A stretch of 64,000 nucleotides of DNA from Vibrio sp. JPW-9-11-11 (lineage in GTDB: Bacteria > Pseudomonadota > Gammaproteobacteria > Enterobacterales > Vibrionaceae): positions 1-64,000 of the forward strand of contig NZ_SZQJ01000002.1 in NCBI RefSeq assembly GCF_013369335.1, given 5' to 3'. The notes beneath the pieces are model-generated. The model worked only from the letters and a program-made list of their open reading frames with translations, was not told the origin of the DNA and searched no databases. The stretch's first letter is position 1, and each line of letters begins with the position of its first letter. The position numbers were made by a program, and so were the translations under genes. Positions 37,041-44,979 of the stretch are shown here, piece by piece.

Positions 37041-38264
37041 TTAGATGCCGTCACGCTCGATTGGGCAGCTCATGCAGCGCGCGCCGCCGCGACCACGACC
37101 TAGCTCATCACCTGGGATAGGAAGTACAGTGATGCCTGCTTTGTCGTATTTTTCGTTGGTGTAAGTGTTGCCTTCGTAGCCCACCACGACGCCTGGTTTG
37201 ACGGTGAGAACGTTGTTGGCATCGTTCCACTGTTCACGTTCAGCGTGGAAGTTGTCACCTCCGGTAGTGATGAGGTTGAGCTTGTCGACGCCCAATGCTT
37301 TTTCGATGGCCGTAACGAAGTAGCCTTCTTCTTTCACGTTAACAGCGCCAGACTCGTCACCAGTTAGGCTCCAACATTTGACATCTTTGCGTACCACTTC
37401 TGGGTAAACCGAGAAGGTGTCTTCGTTCATGTGTGTCATGACGGTGTCTAAGTGCATGCAAGAACGGTGTTTTGGTAGCTCCATTGCAATGATTTGCTTG
37501 GCTTGACCGTGCTTGAATAGGCCGGATGCTAAGTGTTCAACACCTTGTGCGGTGGTGCGCTCAGACATGCCGATAAGCACGGTGCCGCGACCGATAACTA
37601 AGACGTCGCCGCCTTCGATGGTCGAGTTGTCGTAGTTGATGTTCTCTTCGTCGCCGAAGTACTTGATGAAGTCTTGACCGGCGAAGGTTGGATGCCAGCG
37701 ATAGATGGCACGTACATGGTTGGTCTCACGTTGACGAGCCGGTTTCGCCATTGGGTTAATCGAAACGCCGCCGTAAACCCAGCAAGAAGTATCGCGAGTG
37801 AATAGGTGGTTTGGTAGTGGCTCAATGATGAAGTCTGTTGGCGCATGTAGGCCTTGCATCATTGAAGAAGACTTCATTGGCATCTCTGCGTAAGAAAGGC
37901 CACCTGTTAGAATTTTTGCGAGTTCTAGATTTGGAAGATCACCTAGGTAGCAGCGAACGTCGTTAGCGAATGTTTTACCTAAACGGTAGTCAGACACTTG
38001 GCGATTGAGCAACCACTCTTTCGCTTCTGGCACCGCTAGCGTGTCTGCGAGTAGGTCAGTTAGAAGAAGCACTTCAACCCCTTGCTCACGTAACGTTTGA
38101 GTGAATACATCGTGCTCTTTACCTGCACGTTCAACGGCTAGTACATCATCAAATAGCAGTTCGTGGCAGTTAGATGGAGTTAAGTGAGTCAGAGCTCGTC
38201 TAGGACGGTGAACCAGAACGCGACGTAATTGACCGATTTCAGAACCTACGTAAAACTTACTCAT
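37041..38264 (-). CDS. arcA: Arginine deiminase
   Basis: ArcA hydrolyses arginine to citrulline and ammonia, the first step of the arginine deiminase pathway. It gives ATP and acid tolerance under low oxygen. The 407-residue protein has [14 protein letters not shown] near the start, [24 protein letters not shown] and the catalytic cysteine C397 in [15 protein letters not shown]. It is first in arcA-arcC-argF. AGAGAG precedes the ATG, and an AU-rich stem-loop (38287-38310) sits just upstream. Confidence 0.97.
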   Translation of the reverse strand: MSKFYVGSEIGQLRRVLVHRPRRALTHLTPSNCHELLFDDVLAVERAGKEHDVFTQTLREQGVEVLLLTDLLADTLAVPEAKEWLLNRQVSDYRLGKTFANDVRCYLGDLPNLELAKILTGGLSYAEMPMKSSSMMQGLHAPTDFIIEPLPNHLFTRDTSCWVYGGVSINPMAKPARQRETNHVRAIYRWHPTFAGQDFIKYFGDEENINYDNSTIEGGDVLVIGRGTVLIGMSERTTAQGVEHLASGLFKHGQAKQIIAMELPKHRSCMHLDTVMTHMNEDTFSVYPEVVRKDVKCWSLTGDESGAVNVKEEGYFVTAIEKALGVDKLNLITTGGDNFHAEREQWNDANNVLTVKPGVVVGYEGNTYTNEKYDKAGITVLPIPGDELGRGRGGARCMSCPIERDGI

Positions 38265-38286
38265 GATCGTATCTCTCTTATTTATA

Positions 38287-38310
38287 ATTAGTCTTTATTT
38301 AAAAACTAAT
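38287..38310 (-). promoter_or_regulatory. AU-rich stem-loop in the arcA leader
   Basis: ATTAGTCTTT (38287-38296) and AAAAACTAAT (38301-38310) pair at 9 of 10 positions around a 4-base loop. The structure ends 22 bases before the arcA ATG, just ahead of the AGAGAG site. It could affect translation or mark an operator. Confidence 0.5.
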
Positions 38311-38856
38311 AATTAATTTGTAGGGAATAGAAGCGTGAATTAATTTATTCACTTATTTTGTTTCTGGAATTCATATTACGCTTGTTGGTCGGGGAATCTT
38401 AGAGGTCAGTCACAGTTCGTTTTTTATGCTTCAACCCCTGTTCTATAAGGGTTTTAACAATATCTATGCAGTTGTTATCTTGCTGTAACACCCCTAAATA
38501 GCCACTGGATGTGGAAGTTTATGCAGGTCAATATCCAAGATGCTAGATGAGGATTAATTAATAGGAAAAATATGCACTATAAAATTAATGATAGCGCAGT
38601 GAATAAAGTGGAAATATGCAATGATTCATTATAGATAATTGCTTTTCGGGTGTTATTTGTTCGGTTTATAACAAAATATTTGCTAATAAATGCTGTGTTG
38701 GTCACATATTATTATTTTAATTATGTTGGCTGGAGAGAGAAATTAATAATTAAATTTTATTAATAAGGGTACTTTTTCTAATGAATAAGCTAGCGAGACG
38801 GGTAATAGCTTGGCAGCAGGTGAAGCGGAAACCACTCCATGACTTCAACAACAAGA

Positions 38857-38877
38857 AAAGCCGCACAAGGCGGCTTT
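38857..38877 (-). terminator. Intrinsic terminator of the YfcC-type transporter gene
   Basis: AAAGCCGC / GCGGCTTT with a 5-base loop is followed on the minus strand by TTCTTGTTG, a modest T tract, ~60 bases after the stop. Confidence 0.75.
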
Positions 38878-38937
38878 GAGAGGGGCTCACGTCCTGTGAG
38901 CCAGGGTTAGGAAAAGAAACTTTGTTCGTGTGTGAGG

Positions 38938-40386
38938 TTAAATCAACGCACCGACGCTCAATACCACAACACAGAATAGGGTTAAGATAGCCAAAAGAGG
39001 CGCCACCCATTTAACCCAGCGGACATAAGGCACGCGTGCTATCGCCAAGCCCCCCATTACTACAGCTGAGGTAGGAGTAATTAAGTTGACCAAACCTGAG
39101 GCCGATTGGTAAGCCGTAATAACCAGCTCACGACCAACGCCGGCGAAGTCTGCCAGTGGTGCCATGATTGGCATGGTGAGTACCGCTAGACCTGAGGTCG
39201 ATGGTACGAGGAACGATAGCAGAATCTCTAAGAAGAACATCACGTTGATGAACACCACTGACGATAGGCCTGTCACCATCTGCTCTGCAGAGTAAAGAAT
39301 GGTGTCTGTTATCATACCGCGGTCCATCACCACGACGATACCGCGTGCGATACCTATAATTAGGGCAACACCGAGTAGGTCGCGAGCGCCGTCAATAAAG
39401 CTGTTGGTGAACTCTTCTTCGCTCATACGCGCGACAATACCGACGATAATGGTTGCAGCGAGGAACATCGCAGATATCTCTGCCATCCACCAGCCTGCTA
39501 CTGAGACACCGTAAATCATCACACCGAACGAAGCACCGAAGATGGCAAGAATCGCTTTGCGGGTAGTGGTGAACTCTAAGCCTTCTTCAGATTGGTTGCC
39601 GAGGAAGTGCGCTTTATTTTCGTCGTATTTGTCGTAAACGATAGATTTAGATTGGTCTTGACGTACCATGCGTGCATAACGCATCACATAAGCCACACAG
39701 ATAGCCCAGCCAATCACGAGCATGATCACGCGTAGCATGATGCCGTCGGTAAAAGGGATGCCCGATGCGTTGGCGGCAATAACGGTGGCAAATGGGTTAA
39801 TGGTGGAACCCAAGCAGCCGATCCCTGCGCCAAGCAGAACGGTCGCCGCGGCAACAACCGGGTCAAAGCGTGCAGCCATCATCACAGGGACGAGTAAGGT
39901 GTAGAAAGGTAACGACTCTTCCGCCATACCATAGATGGTCCCGCCGGCGGCAAATAGCGCCATCAGTATCGGTATCATCATCTCTTCGCGACCTTCTAGG
40001 CGGTGCGTGACGCGCTCTATACCCGCGTCAATTGCGCCTGTTTTGGTCACTAGGCCAAGGAAACCACCGATCACCAAGATGAATAAGGAAACGTCGATAG
40101 CTGCGGCTTCGTAGCTGTTGTGATCGTAGAACCCATCAATAGGAGCAAGGAGCACATCAATCACGCCTTGAGGGTTGCCTTCAACCGCTTGATAGGTGCC
40201 AGTGACGGGCACTTCTCGCCCTAAGTCTTCGTTCATTGCGCGGTCGTATTGGCCCGCAGGCACAATCCAAGTCAGCATCGCCACTAGGGCAATAAGAACA
40301 AACAGAATCGTGTAGGCGGAAGGGAACTTAAAGTTGGCAAAGAAGCCGCCTTTTTTTTCTTCGGTAGGTACAGTTTGAGTTGTCAT
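38938..40386 (-). CDS. YfcC-family membrane transporter, probable arginine/ornithine exchanger
   Basis: The 482-residue protein has about 12 membrane helices and belongs to the YfcC/DcuC-like group (C4-dicarboxylate and amino acid carriers). An N-terminal WIVPAGQYDRAMNEDLGREV and AESLPFYTLLVPVMMAA are visible. Its place upstream of arcA on the same strand suggests it exchanges arginine for ornithine, the role of ArcD. It is not of the APC-type ArcD sequence. A terminator follows, so it is transcribed apart from arcACB. Substrate is inferred from context only. Confidence 0.82.
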   Translation of the reverse strand: MTTQTVPTEEKKGGFFANFKFPSAYTILFVLIALVAMLTWIVPAGQYDRAMNEDLGREVPVTGTYQAVEGNPQGVIDVLLAPIDGFYDHNSYEAAAIDVSLFILVIGGFLGLVTKTGAIDAGIERVTHRLEGREEMMIPILMALFAAGGTIYGMAEESLPFYTLLVPVMMAARFDPVVAAATVLLGAGIGCLGSTINPFATVIAANASGIPFTDGIMLRVIMLVIGWAICVAYVMRYARMVRQDQSKSIVYDKYDENKAHFLGNQSEEGLEFTTTRKAILAIFGASFGVMIYGVSVAGWWMAEISAMFLAATIIVGIVARMSEEEFTNSFIDGARDLLGVALIIGIARGIVVVMDRGMITDTILYSAEQMVTGLSSVVFINVMFFLEILLSFLVPSTSGLAVLTMPIMAPLADFAGVGRELVITAYQSASGLVNLITPTSAVVMGGLAIARVPYVRWVKWVAPLLAILTLFCVVVLSVGALI

Positions 40387-40399
40387 AGCGATCTCCTTA

Positions 40400-40427
40400 C
40401 TTTTATTTATATACCAATAAATAAAAG
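40400..40427 (-). promoter_or_regulatory. Perfect AU-rich stem-loop before the transporter ribosome binding site
   Basis: CTTTTATTTAT (40400-40410) and ATAAATAAAAG (40417-40427) are perfect inverted repeats with a 6-base loop. On the transcript the stem ends directly before TAAGGAG and 13 bases before the ATG. It is a candidate translational control element or operator. Confidence 0.6.
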
Positions 40428-40766
40428 TGAATCAGCGACTAATAGTTATTAAATAATTCACCCTTTGCAGAGTAAGTTATTGGTATTAGGGATTAAAATT
40501 TGGGTTGGCTCATACCCTATAACGCTATTTTAAAAGCATTAAACGGTGAGTAACTTTGGTGATCTTCACAAAATTATACTGCTGGTTTGGTGGTCTGTTT
40601 TTGCTCACATAAATAGCCGATTATTTGGTTGCAATAGGTGGATTAATATTCCTGATCTATTCTTTTTTTGTAGGGTTTTAGCCTTATGTTTATCGGGGCC
40701 AAAAATAATGCGGAATTTTATTCAAAGCGGCGGATTTAAATGCAGGGAAAGTTTTTGAATACTTTA

Positions 40767-40780
40767 TTGATTAAAGTCAA
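40767..40780. promoter_or_regulatory. Predicted FNR site upstream of the YfcC-type transporter
   Basis: TTGAT-TAAA-GTCAA matches the FNR consensus TTGAT-N4-ATCAA at 9 of 10 positions. It lies between the dcuA terminator and the transporter gene, about 380 bases upstream of its start. Anaerobic activation by FNR would suit an arginine deiminase transporter. Confidence 0.65.
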
Positions 40781-40820
40781 AAATACAATGTGAGCTAGGT
40801 TTTTTTACACTTTGTAAAAT

Positions 40821-40845
40821 AAAAGGGAGCTAAGCTCCCTTTATT
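40821..40845 (-). terminator. Intrinsic terminator of dcuA
   Basis: AAGGGAGCT / AGCTCCCTT forms a near-perfect palindromic hairpin, followed on the minus strand by TTTATTTTAC. It lies 32 bases after the dcuA stop. Confidence 0.85.
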
Positions 40846-40876
40846 GTTATTGCGGTTTAATTAATCTACTACATGC

Positions 40877-42184
40877 CTAAATGAGTAGGCCGCCAAAGGT
40901 GAAACCAAGGGCAACGGCAGAGGCGATAGTCACCACACCTGGGATGAAAAATGGGTGGTTAAATACATACTTACCAATCCGTGTTGATCCCGTATCGTCC
41001 ATTTCTACTGCTGCCAATAGAGTTGGGTAGGTTGGTAGAACGAATAGTGCACTCACTGCCGCAAATGAAGCCACGGCTGTGAGTGGCGCGACACCAATCG
41101 CAAGTGCTGCTGGCATTAGCGCTACCGTAGTTGCACCTTGTGAGTAAAGCAGCATTGAAGCGAAGAACAACACCATGGCCAGCATCCAAGGGTAGTCTGC
41201 TAGCAGCGCGCCCGCGACGTCTTTGATGCCGTCGACGTGCGCGTTGACAAAAGTGGAGCCAAGCCAAGCTACACCGAGTACACACACACAGGCCGTCATG
41301 CCCGAGCGGAATGTCGCCGCAGAAGGAATTTTCGCTGCGTCAATTTTGGTGATCAACACTATCGCGGCCGCCGCCGCTAGCATTACGGTCATGATCGCTT
41401 CGTTTCGGCCCAGGGCAGGATCCTTGATTAGGCCAACAGAGCCTGATATCGCCGCGGCATAACAGACAACAAAGCCAATCGCGGCCAAGAAGATGTAAGT
41501 CGCGGTTTTGGCGGTAGGTAAAATCTCACGTTTTGTTTCACCGCTCAGTTTGATTAAACCTTGCTCGAGACGCTCTTGATAAATGGGATCGTCTTTGAGT
41601 TCACCGCCCATAAAGTTCGCGACAAAAGCGCCAATCATACAGGCGACAAACGTGGTTGGAATGCAGACGGCCAGCAGGGTTAAGTAGTCAACCCCCATTG
41701 GTGCAAGCATCGCCGCAAACGCGACGACAGCGGCAGAAATGGGCGAAGCGGTAATGGCAATTTGTGAGGCAACCACCGCAATCGACAGTGGACGAGATGG
41801 GCGAACACCTTGACCTTTCGCCACTTCAGCAATGACTGGTAGAGTGGAAAACGCGGTGTGACCCGTACCGGCCATCAAGGTCATAAGGAAGGTGACAATC
41901 GGCGCGTAGAAGGTGATGCGCTCAGGGTGTTTACGCAAAAAGTTTTCGGCCACTTGTACTAACCAATCCATACCACCGGCGACTTGCATCGCCGCAATCG
42001 CGGTAATGACCGACATGATAATAAGAATAACGTCGACAGGGATAAACGCTTGGCTGGTGGGGACGCCCAACACCAGCGACAGAGCGATCACGCCCGCGCC
42101 ACCCGCTAAACCAATGCCAATTCCGCCAGTTCTTGCTCCTAAATAGATAAAGAGCAGAACGACAATGAGTTCGACTGCTACCAT
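40877..42184 (-). CDS. dcuA: Anaerobic C4-dicarboxylate transporter DcuA
   Basis: DcuA exchanges aspartate, fumarate or malate for succinate across the inner membrane during anaerobic growth. The 435-residue protein begins MVAVELIVVLLFIYLGARTG and has about ten membrane helices, with DcuA/B-family features such as MAGTGHTAFSTLPVIAEVAK. It is downstream of aspA on the same strand, as in E. coli aspA-dcuA, but 148 bases with an inverted repeat separate them. It supplies fumarate/aspartate for the fumarate reductase also encoded in this window. Confidence 0.95.
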   Translation of the reverse strand: MVAVELIVVLLFIYLGARTGGIGIGLAGGAGVIALSLVLGVPTSQAFIPVDVILIIMSVITAIAAMQVAGGMDWLVQVAENFLRKHPERITFYAPIVTFLMTLMAGTGHTAFSTLPVIAEVAKGQGVRPSRPLSIAVVASQIAITASPISAAVVAFAAMLAPMGVDYLTLLAVCIPTTFVACMIGAFVANFMGGELKDDPIYQERLEQGLIKLSGETKREILPTAKTATYIFLAAIGFVVCYAAAISGSVGLIKDPALGRNEAIMTVMLAAAAAIVLITKIDAAKIPSAATFRSGMTACVCVLGVAWLGSTFVNAHVDGIKDVAGALLADYPWMLAMVLFFASMLLYSQGATTVALMPAALAIGVAPLTAVASFAAVSALFVLPTYPTLLAAVEMDDTGSTRIGKYVFNHPFFIPGVVTIASAVALGFTFGGLLI

Positions 42185-42217
42185 ATTGATACCTCTCTAA
42201 TGTGAATGATGATTCTG

Positions 42218-42254
42218 ATTATCTAACTATTCAGGTTCTAACTAGTTAGATAAT
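42218..42254 (-). promoter_or_regulatory. 12-bp inverted repeat in the dcuA leader
   Basis: ATTATCTAACTA (42218-42229) and TAGTTAGATAAT (42243-42254) are perfect inverted repeats with a 13-base loop, 34 bases before the dcuA ATG. No T run follows, so it is not a standard terminator. It may be an operator or an RNA structure within an aspA-dcuA transcript. Confidence 0.6.
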
Positions 42255-42296
42255 GGGAATTAAATCCTTTGCAAAAGTAAGGAAATGGCTAAAAGG

Positions 42297-42323
42297 CCGA
42301 AAAAAGGGCCGCGAGGGCCCTTT
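42297..42323 (-). terminator. Intrinsic terminator of aspA
   Basis: AAAGGGCC / GGCCCTTT with a 5-base loop is followed on the minus strand by TTTTTTCGG, 10 bases after the aspA stop. It would reduce readthrough into dcuA. Confidence 0.85.
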
Positions 42324-42332
42324 ATCACGCGA

Positions 42333-43784
42333 CTATTCGTAGCGTTTGGCTTTATAGGTTGGATGCATGAAGTTTTCCACCGAGAGGATATCGTCCAACT
42401 CTTCTTCCGTCAGTAGCCCGCGCTCTAGAACCACTTCGCGCACACTCTTGCCAGTTTCTGCACAGATCTTACCGACAATGTCTCCTTCGTGGTGACCAAT
42501 GTATGGGTTGAGATAAGTAACGATACCGATAGAGTTGTAAACGTATGCTTCACATACTTCTTTATTGACCGTGATGCCGTCGATGCACTTGTCGCGTAGG
42601 TTGATACACGCGTTTGATAGGATAGAGATAGATTCAAACATGCTTTGCGCAATCACGGGCTCCATCACGTTGAGCTGGAGCTGACCGCCTTCTGCTGCAA
42701 ACGAAATGGTGTTGTCGTTCCCCAATACTTTAAAGCACACTTGGTTAACCACTTCAGGCACTACTGGGTTGACTTTCGCTGGCATGATGGATGAGCCCGC
42801 TTGCAATTCCGGCAGGTTCAACTCGTTAAGGCCCGCGCGAGGACCCGAAGAGAGCAGGCGCAGATCGTTACAGATTTTAGATAGCTTAACGGCTAGGCGT
42901 TTTAGCGCGCCGTGGGTCATCACGTAAGCGCCGCAGTCTGAGGTCGCTTCAATTAAGTCTTCCGCGGGAACCACGTCTAAACCTGTCACTTCAGCGAGAT
43001 GTTTCACTGCCGCGGCTTGATAGCCTTGTGCAGCGTTAAGCCCAGTACCGATAGCTGTGGCGCCTAGGTTGATCTCCAGCAGTAGTTTGGACGTGTACTC
43101 AAGGGCGCGGATTTCTTCATTTAAGGTCACAGCCCAAGCGTGGAACTCTTGACCGACTGTCATTGGCACCGCGTCTTGAAGCTGTGTGCGGCCCATCTTC
43201 AACACGTCTTTGAACTCTTGGCTCTTGAGCTCGAACGCGCCTTTTAGGTACTCAATTGCTTCAATGAGTTTGGCCACGCTGTTGTACACCGCGATACGGA
43301 ATCCGGTTGGGTACGCGCAGTTAGTCGATTGGCTCTTATTCACGTGATCGTTCGGGTTGATGAACTGGTACTGGCCTTTTTCCTTGCCCATCAGTTCTAA
43401 TGCCAAATTGGCGATCACTTCATTGGTGTTCATATTGACCGAGGTGCCCGCACCACCTTGGAACACGTCTGAAGGGAACTGATCCATGCACTTACCTGTT
43501 TCAAGGATCACATCACACGCTTCAATGATATAGTTCGCGACGTCTTTTGGTACTACGCCCAGCTCCTTATTGGCAAGGGTGGCGGCTTTCTTAGTCATGA
43601 CCATACCACGAACAAACTCAGGGACATCTGAGATGGTCATGTTGGAGATATTGAAGTTTTCAATGGCGCGCAGAGTGTGAATGCCGTAGTAAGCGTCGGC
43701 AGGAACATGACGCTGGCCGAGTAAGTCTTCTTCGATGCGGGTTGCTGGAGTTGCCATTTGAGGGGCATCAGTTAGGGTAGCCAT
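42333..43784 (-). CDS. aspA: Aspartate ammonia-lyase (aspartase)
   Basis: AspA deaminates aspartate to fumarate and ammonia, feeding anaerobic fumarate respiration. The 483-residue protein has the fumarase/aspartase signature [15 protein letters not shown] and the early motifs [20 protein letters not shown] and [21 protein letters not shown] precedes the ATG. It is followed by dcuA. The N-terminus is about five residues longer than in E. coli AspA (478), with other ATGs nearby. Confidence 0.96.
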   Translation of the reverse strand: MATLTDAPQMATPATRIEEDLLGQRHVPADAYYGIHTLRAIENFNISNMTISDVPEFVRGMVMTKKAATLANKELGVVPKDVANYIIEACDVILETGKCMDQFPSDVFQGGAGTSVNMNTNEVIANLALELMGKEKGQYQFINPNDHVNKSQSTNCAYPTGFRIAVYNSVAKLIEAIEYLKGAFELKSQEFKDVLKMGRTQLQDAVPMTVGQEFHAWAVTLNEEIRALEYTSKLLLEINLGATAIGTGLNAAQGYQAAAVKHLAEVTGLDVVPAEDLIEATSDCGAYVMTHGALKRLAVKLSKICNDLRLLSSGPRAGLNELNLPELQAGSSIMPAKVNPVVPEVVNQVCFKVLGNDNTISFAAEGGQLQLNVMEPVIAQSMFESISILSNACINLRDKCIDGITVNKEVCEAYVYNSIGIVTYLNPYIGHHEGDIVGKICAETGKSVREVVLERGLLTEEELDDILSVENFMHPTYKAKRYE

Positions 43785-44113
43785 ACAGGATCCTTAGAGA
43801 TTTATTCTGATATTAAGGGTAACTTCTAGCCATATCTGTAGTTTAAGAATCCATTCGGCAGAGTTTTTGGCTGTATAATCCGTCCTGACTTATGTGGCAC
43901 ATAATACTGTACCTAGCGCATAAAAATAGTAACTTGATCACCTTTTTTGCTTTTATTTTCTTAAAGTTCTGCAAACTATGAGCAGGGTAGATATCGCCTT
44001 TTTTGAAGCGAGGAAAAGCTCGGGTCCGGGCGAGTGATAGACACGAATCGTTACCGCTTTCGTTTGAGCTCTTTCACCTTTGCACGTACACTGATCTCAA
44101 CAAAGGAGGGCGT
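43785..44113. other. Intergenic region between divergent aspA and fxsA
   Basis: This 329-base region holds both promoters. The clearest element is the palindrome TTATGTG-G-CACATAA at 43890-43904. No gene is seen. Confidence 0.55.
43890..43904. promoter_or_regulatory. 15-bp palindrome upstream of aspA
   Basis: TTATGTG and CACATAA are perfect 7-base arms around one central G, 106 bases upstream of the aspA ATG. The half-site spacing does not fit CRP (TGTGA-N6-TCACA) or FNR. It may be an operator for another dimeric regulator of aspA or fxsA. Confidence 0.45.
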
Positions 44114-44629
44114 GTGTTTCCTATCTTACTTCTACTCTTTATTTTTGTTCCTATCATTGAAATAGGGCTTTTTATTCAAGTCGGTGGTTATTTGGGGCTA
44201 TGGCCGACCATCGCCTTAGTGCTGGTTACTGCATTTGTTGGTGCGTCTTTGGTGCGTAGTCAAGGATTACAGACTCTGATGTCAGTGCAAGCGCGCTTGC
44301 AGCAAGGGGAACTGCCAGCACAACAGATTTTTGAAGGTGTGATGCTCGCGGTGGCTGGCGTGCTGTTATTAACGCCCGGTTTTATGACTGACGCGCTCGG
44401 TATGCTGGTCTTGCTACCCGCGCCTCGAGCGGCCATTGCTAAATATTTGATGAGTAAAATGGTGGTTAAGTCTGTGGGAGGAGGATTTCACGGTAGCTTC
44501 AATGGCCAACCTTTCGAGCAAGGACCGTTTGATCAAGACCCTTTCAAGCGACATGATTCATCCGGCAATACCTTTGAGGGTGAGTACCAACGCAAAGACG
44601 ATGACGATGATCGTAATCGGCTCAACTAA
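44114..44629 (+). CDS. fxsA: FxsA family membrane protein
   Basis: FxsA is a small inner-membrane protein; in E. coli its overproduction relieves exclusion of phage T7 by the F plasmid, and its normal role is unclear. I start at GTG 44114 (MFPILLLLFIFVPIIEIGLF), just after AAGGAGG. The open frame upstream has no family support. The 171-residue protein has four hydrophobic segments in the first 120 residues (TPGFMTDALGMLVLLP), then a hydrophilic Gly/Asp-rich tail ending in an acidic DDDDD run. It is divergent from aspA, as in E. coli. Confidence 0.9.
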   Translation: MFPILLLLFIFVPIIEIGLFIQVGGYLGLWPTIALVLVTAFVGASLVRSQGLQTLMSVQARLQQGELPAQQIFEGVMLAVAGVLLLTPGFMTDALGMLVLLPAPRAAIAKYLMSKMVVKSVGGGFHGSFNGQPFEQGPFDQDPFKRHDSSGNTFEGEYQRKDDDDDRNRLN

Positions 44630-44648
44630 CCAAACGTGAATCACTTAT

Positions 44649-44676
44649 TAAAGGCGCGTAACAACGCGCCTTTTTT
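44649..44676 (+). terminator. Intrinsic terminator of fxsA
   Basis: AAGGCGCGT / ACGCGCCTT with a 4-base loop is followed by TTTTTT. Confidence 0.9.
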
Positions 44677-44979
44677 GATCTTGAGTGATAAGCTAACGGT
44701 TGAGTACTTACTCTATTTATTAGCAAAAGCTTAATTAATTCAATGCAATAGTCTCATTATTGAAACTTCTGTTATCCTCGAATGTTGAAAGTTTGACCGC
44801 GCTTCAATTATTCATCATATCTATGAGATCGAAATCTCACTGTCACTGAATGTAATTTTTAGTTTCATAAAAAACATCAACACTGAGCATGGTTTTAAAA
44901 TAACTCGTCACACAAAAAGTGATTTGGAACACGCTTTCTCGTTGAGCTTCAACACTGAAAGCGATGCATGGTGGATAAC
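44677..44979 (+). other. Upstream region of xds
   Basis: About 300 bases of AT-rich sequence between the fxsA terminator and the nuclease gene. I saw no clear CRP, Pho-box or other regulator site and no small gene; a promoter must lie here. Confidence 0.5.

Larger units (their letters stand above)
38265..38937 (-). other. Long AT-rich region upstream of arcA
   Basis: This 673-base gap separates the YfcC-type transporter from arcA, both minus strand. It holds the transporter's terminator (38857-38877), the probable arcA promoter, a stem-loop before the arcA ribosome binding site, a palindrome with TGAAT/ATTCA halves (TGAATTAATTTATTCA at 38336-38351) and an ARG-box-like AATATGCAATGATTCATT (38613-38630, 13/18). 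No coding sequence is supported. Confidence 0.6.
40387..40876 (-). other. Leader/promoter region of the YfcC-type transporter
   Basis: This 490-base AT-rich gap follows dcuA on the same strand. It contains the dcuA terminator (40821-40842), an FNR-like site (40767-40780) and a perfect 11-bp stem-loop next to the transporter's ribosome binding site (40400-40427). No gene is supported. Confidence 0.6.

Noticed and set aside
40546-40758. Small plus-strand frame in the arcD upstream region (70 residues)
   Set aside because: Cys/Phe-rich random-looking translation, no ribosome binding site, and AT-rich non-coding surroundings.
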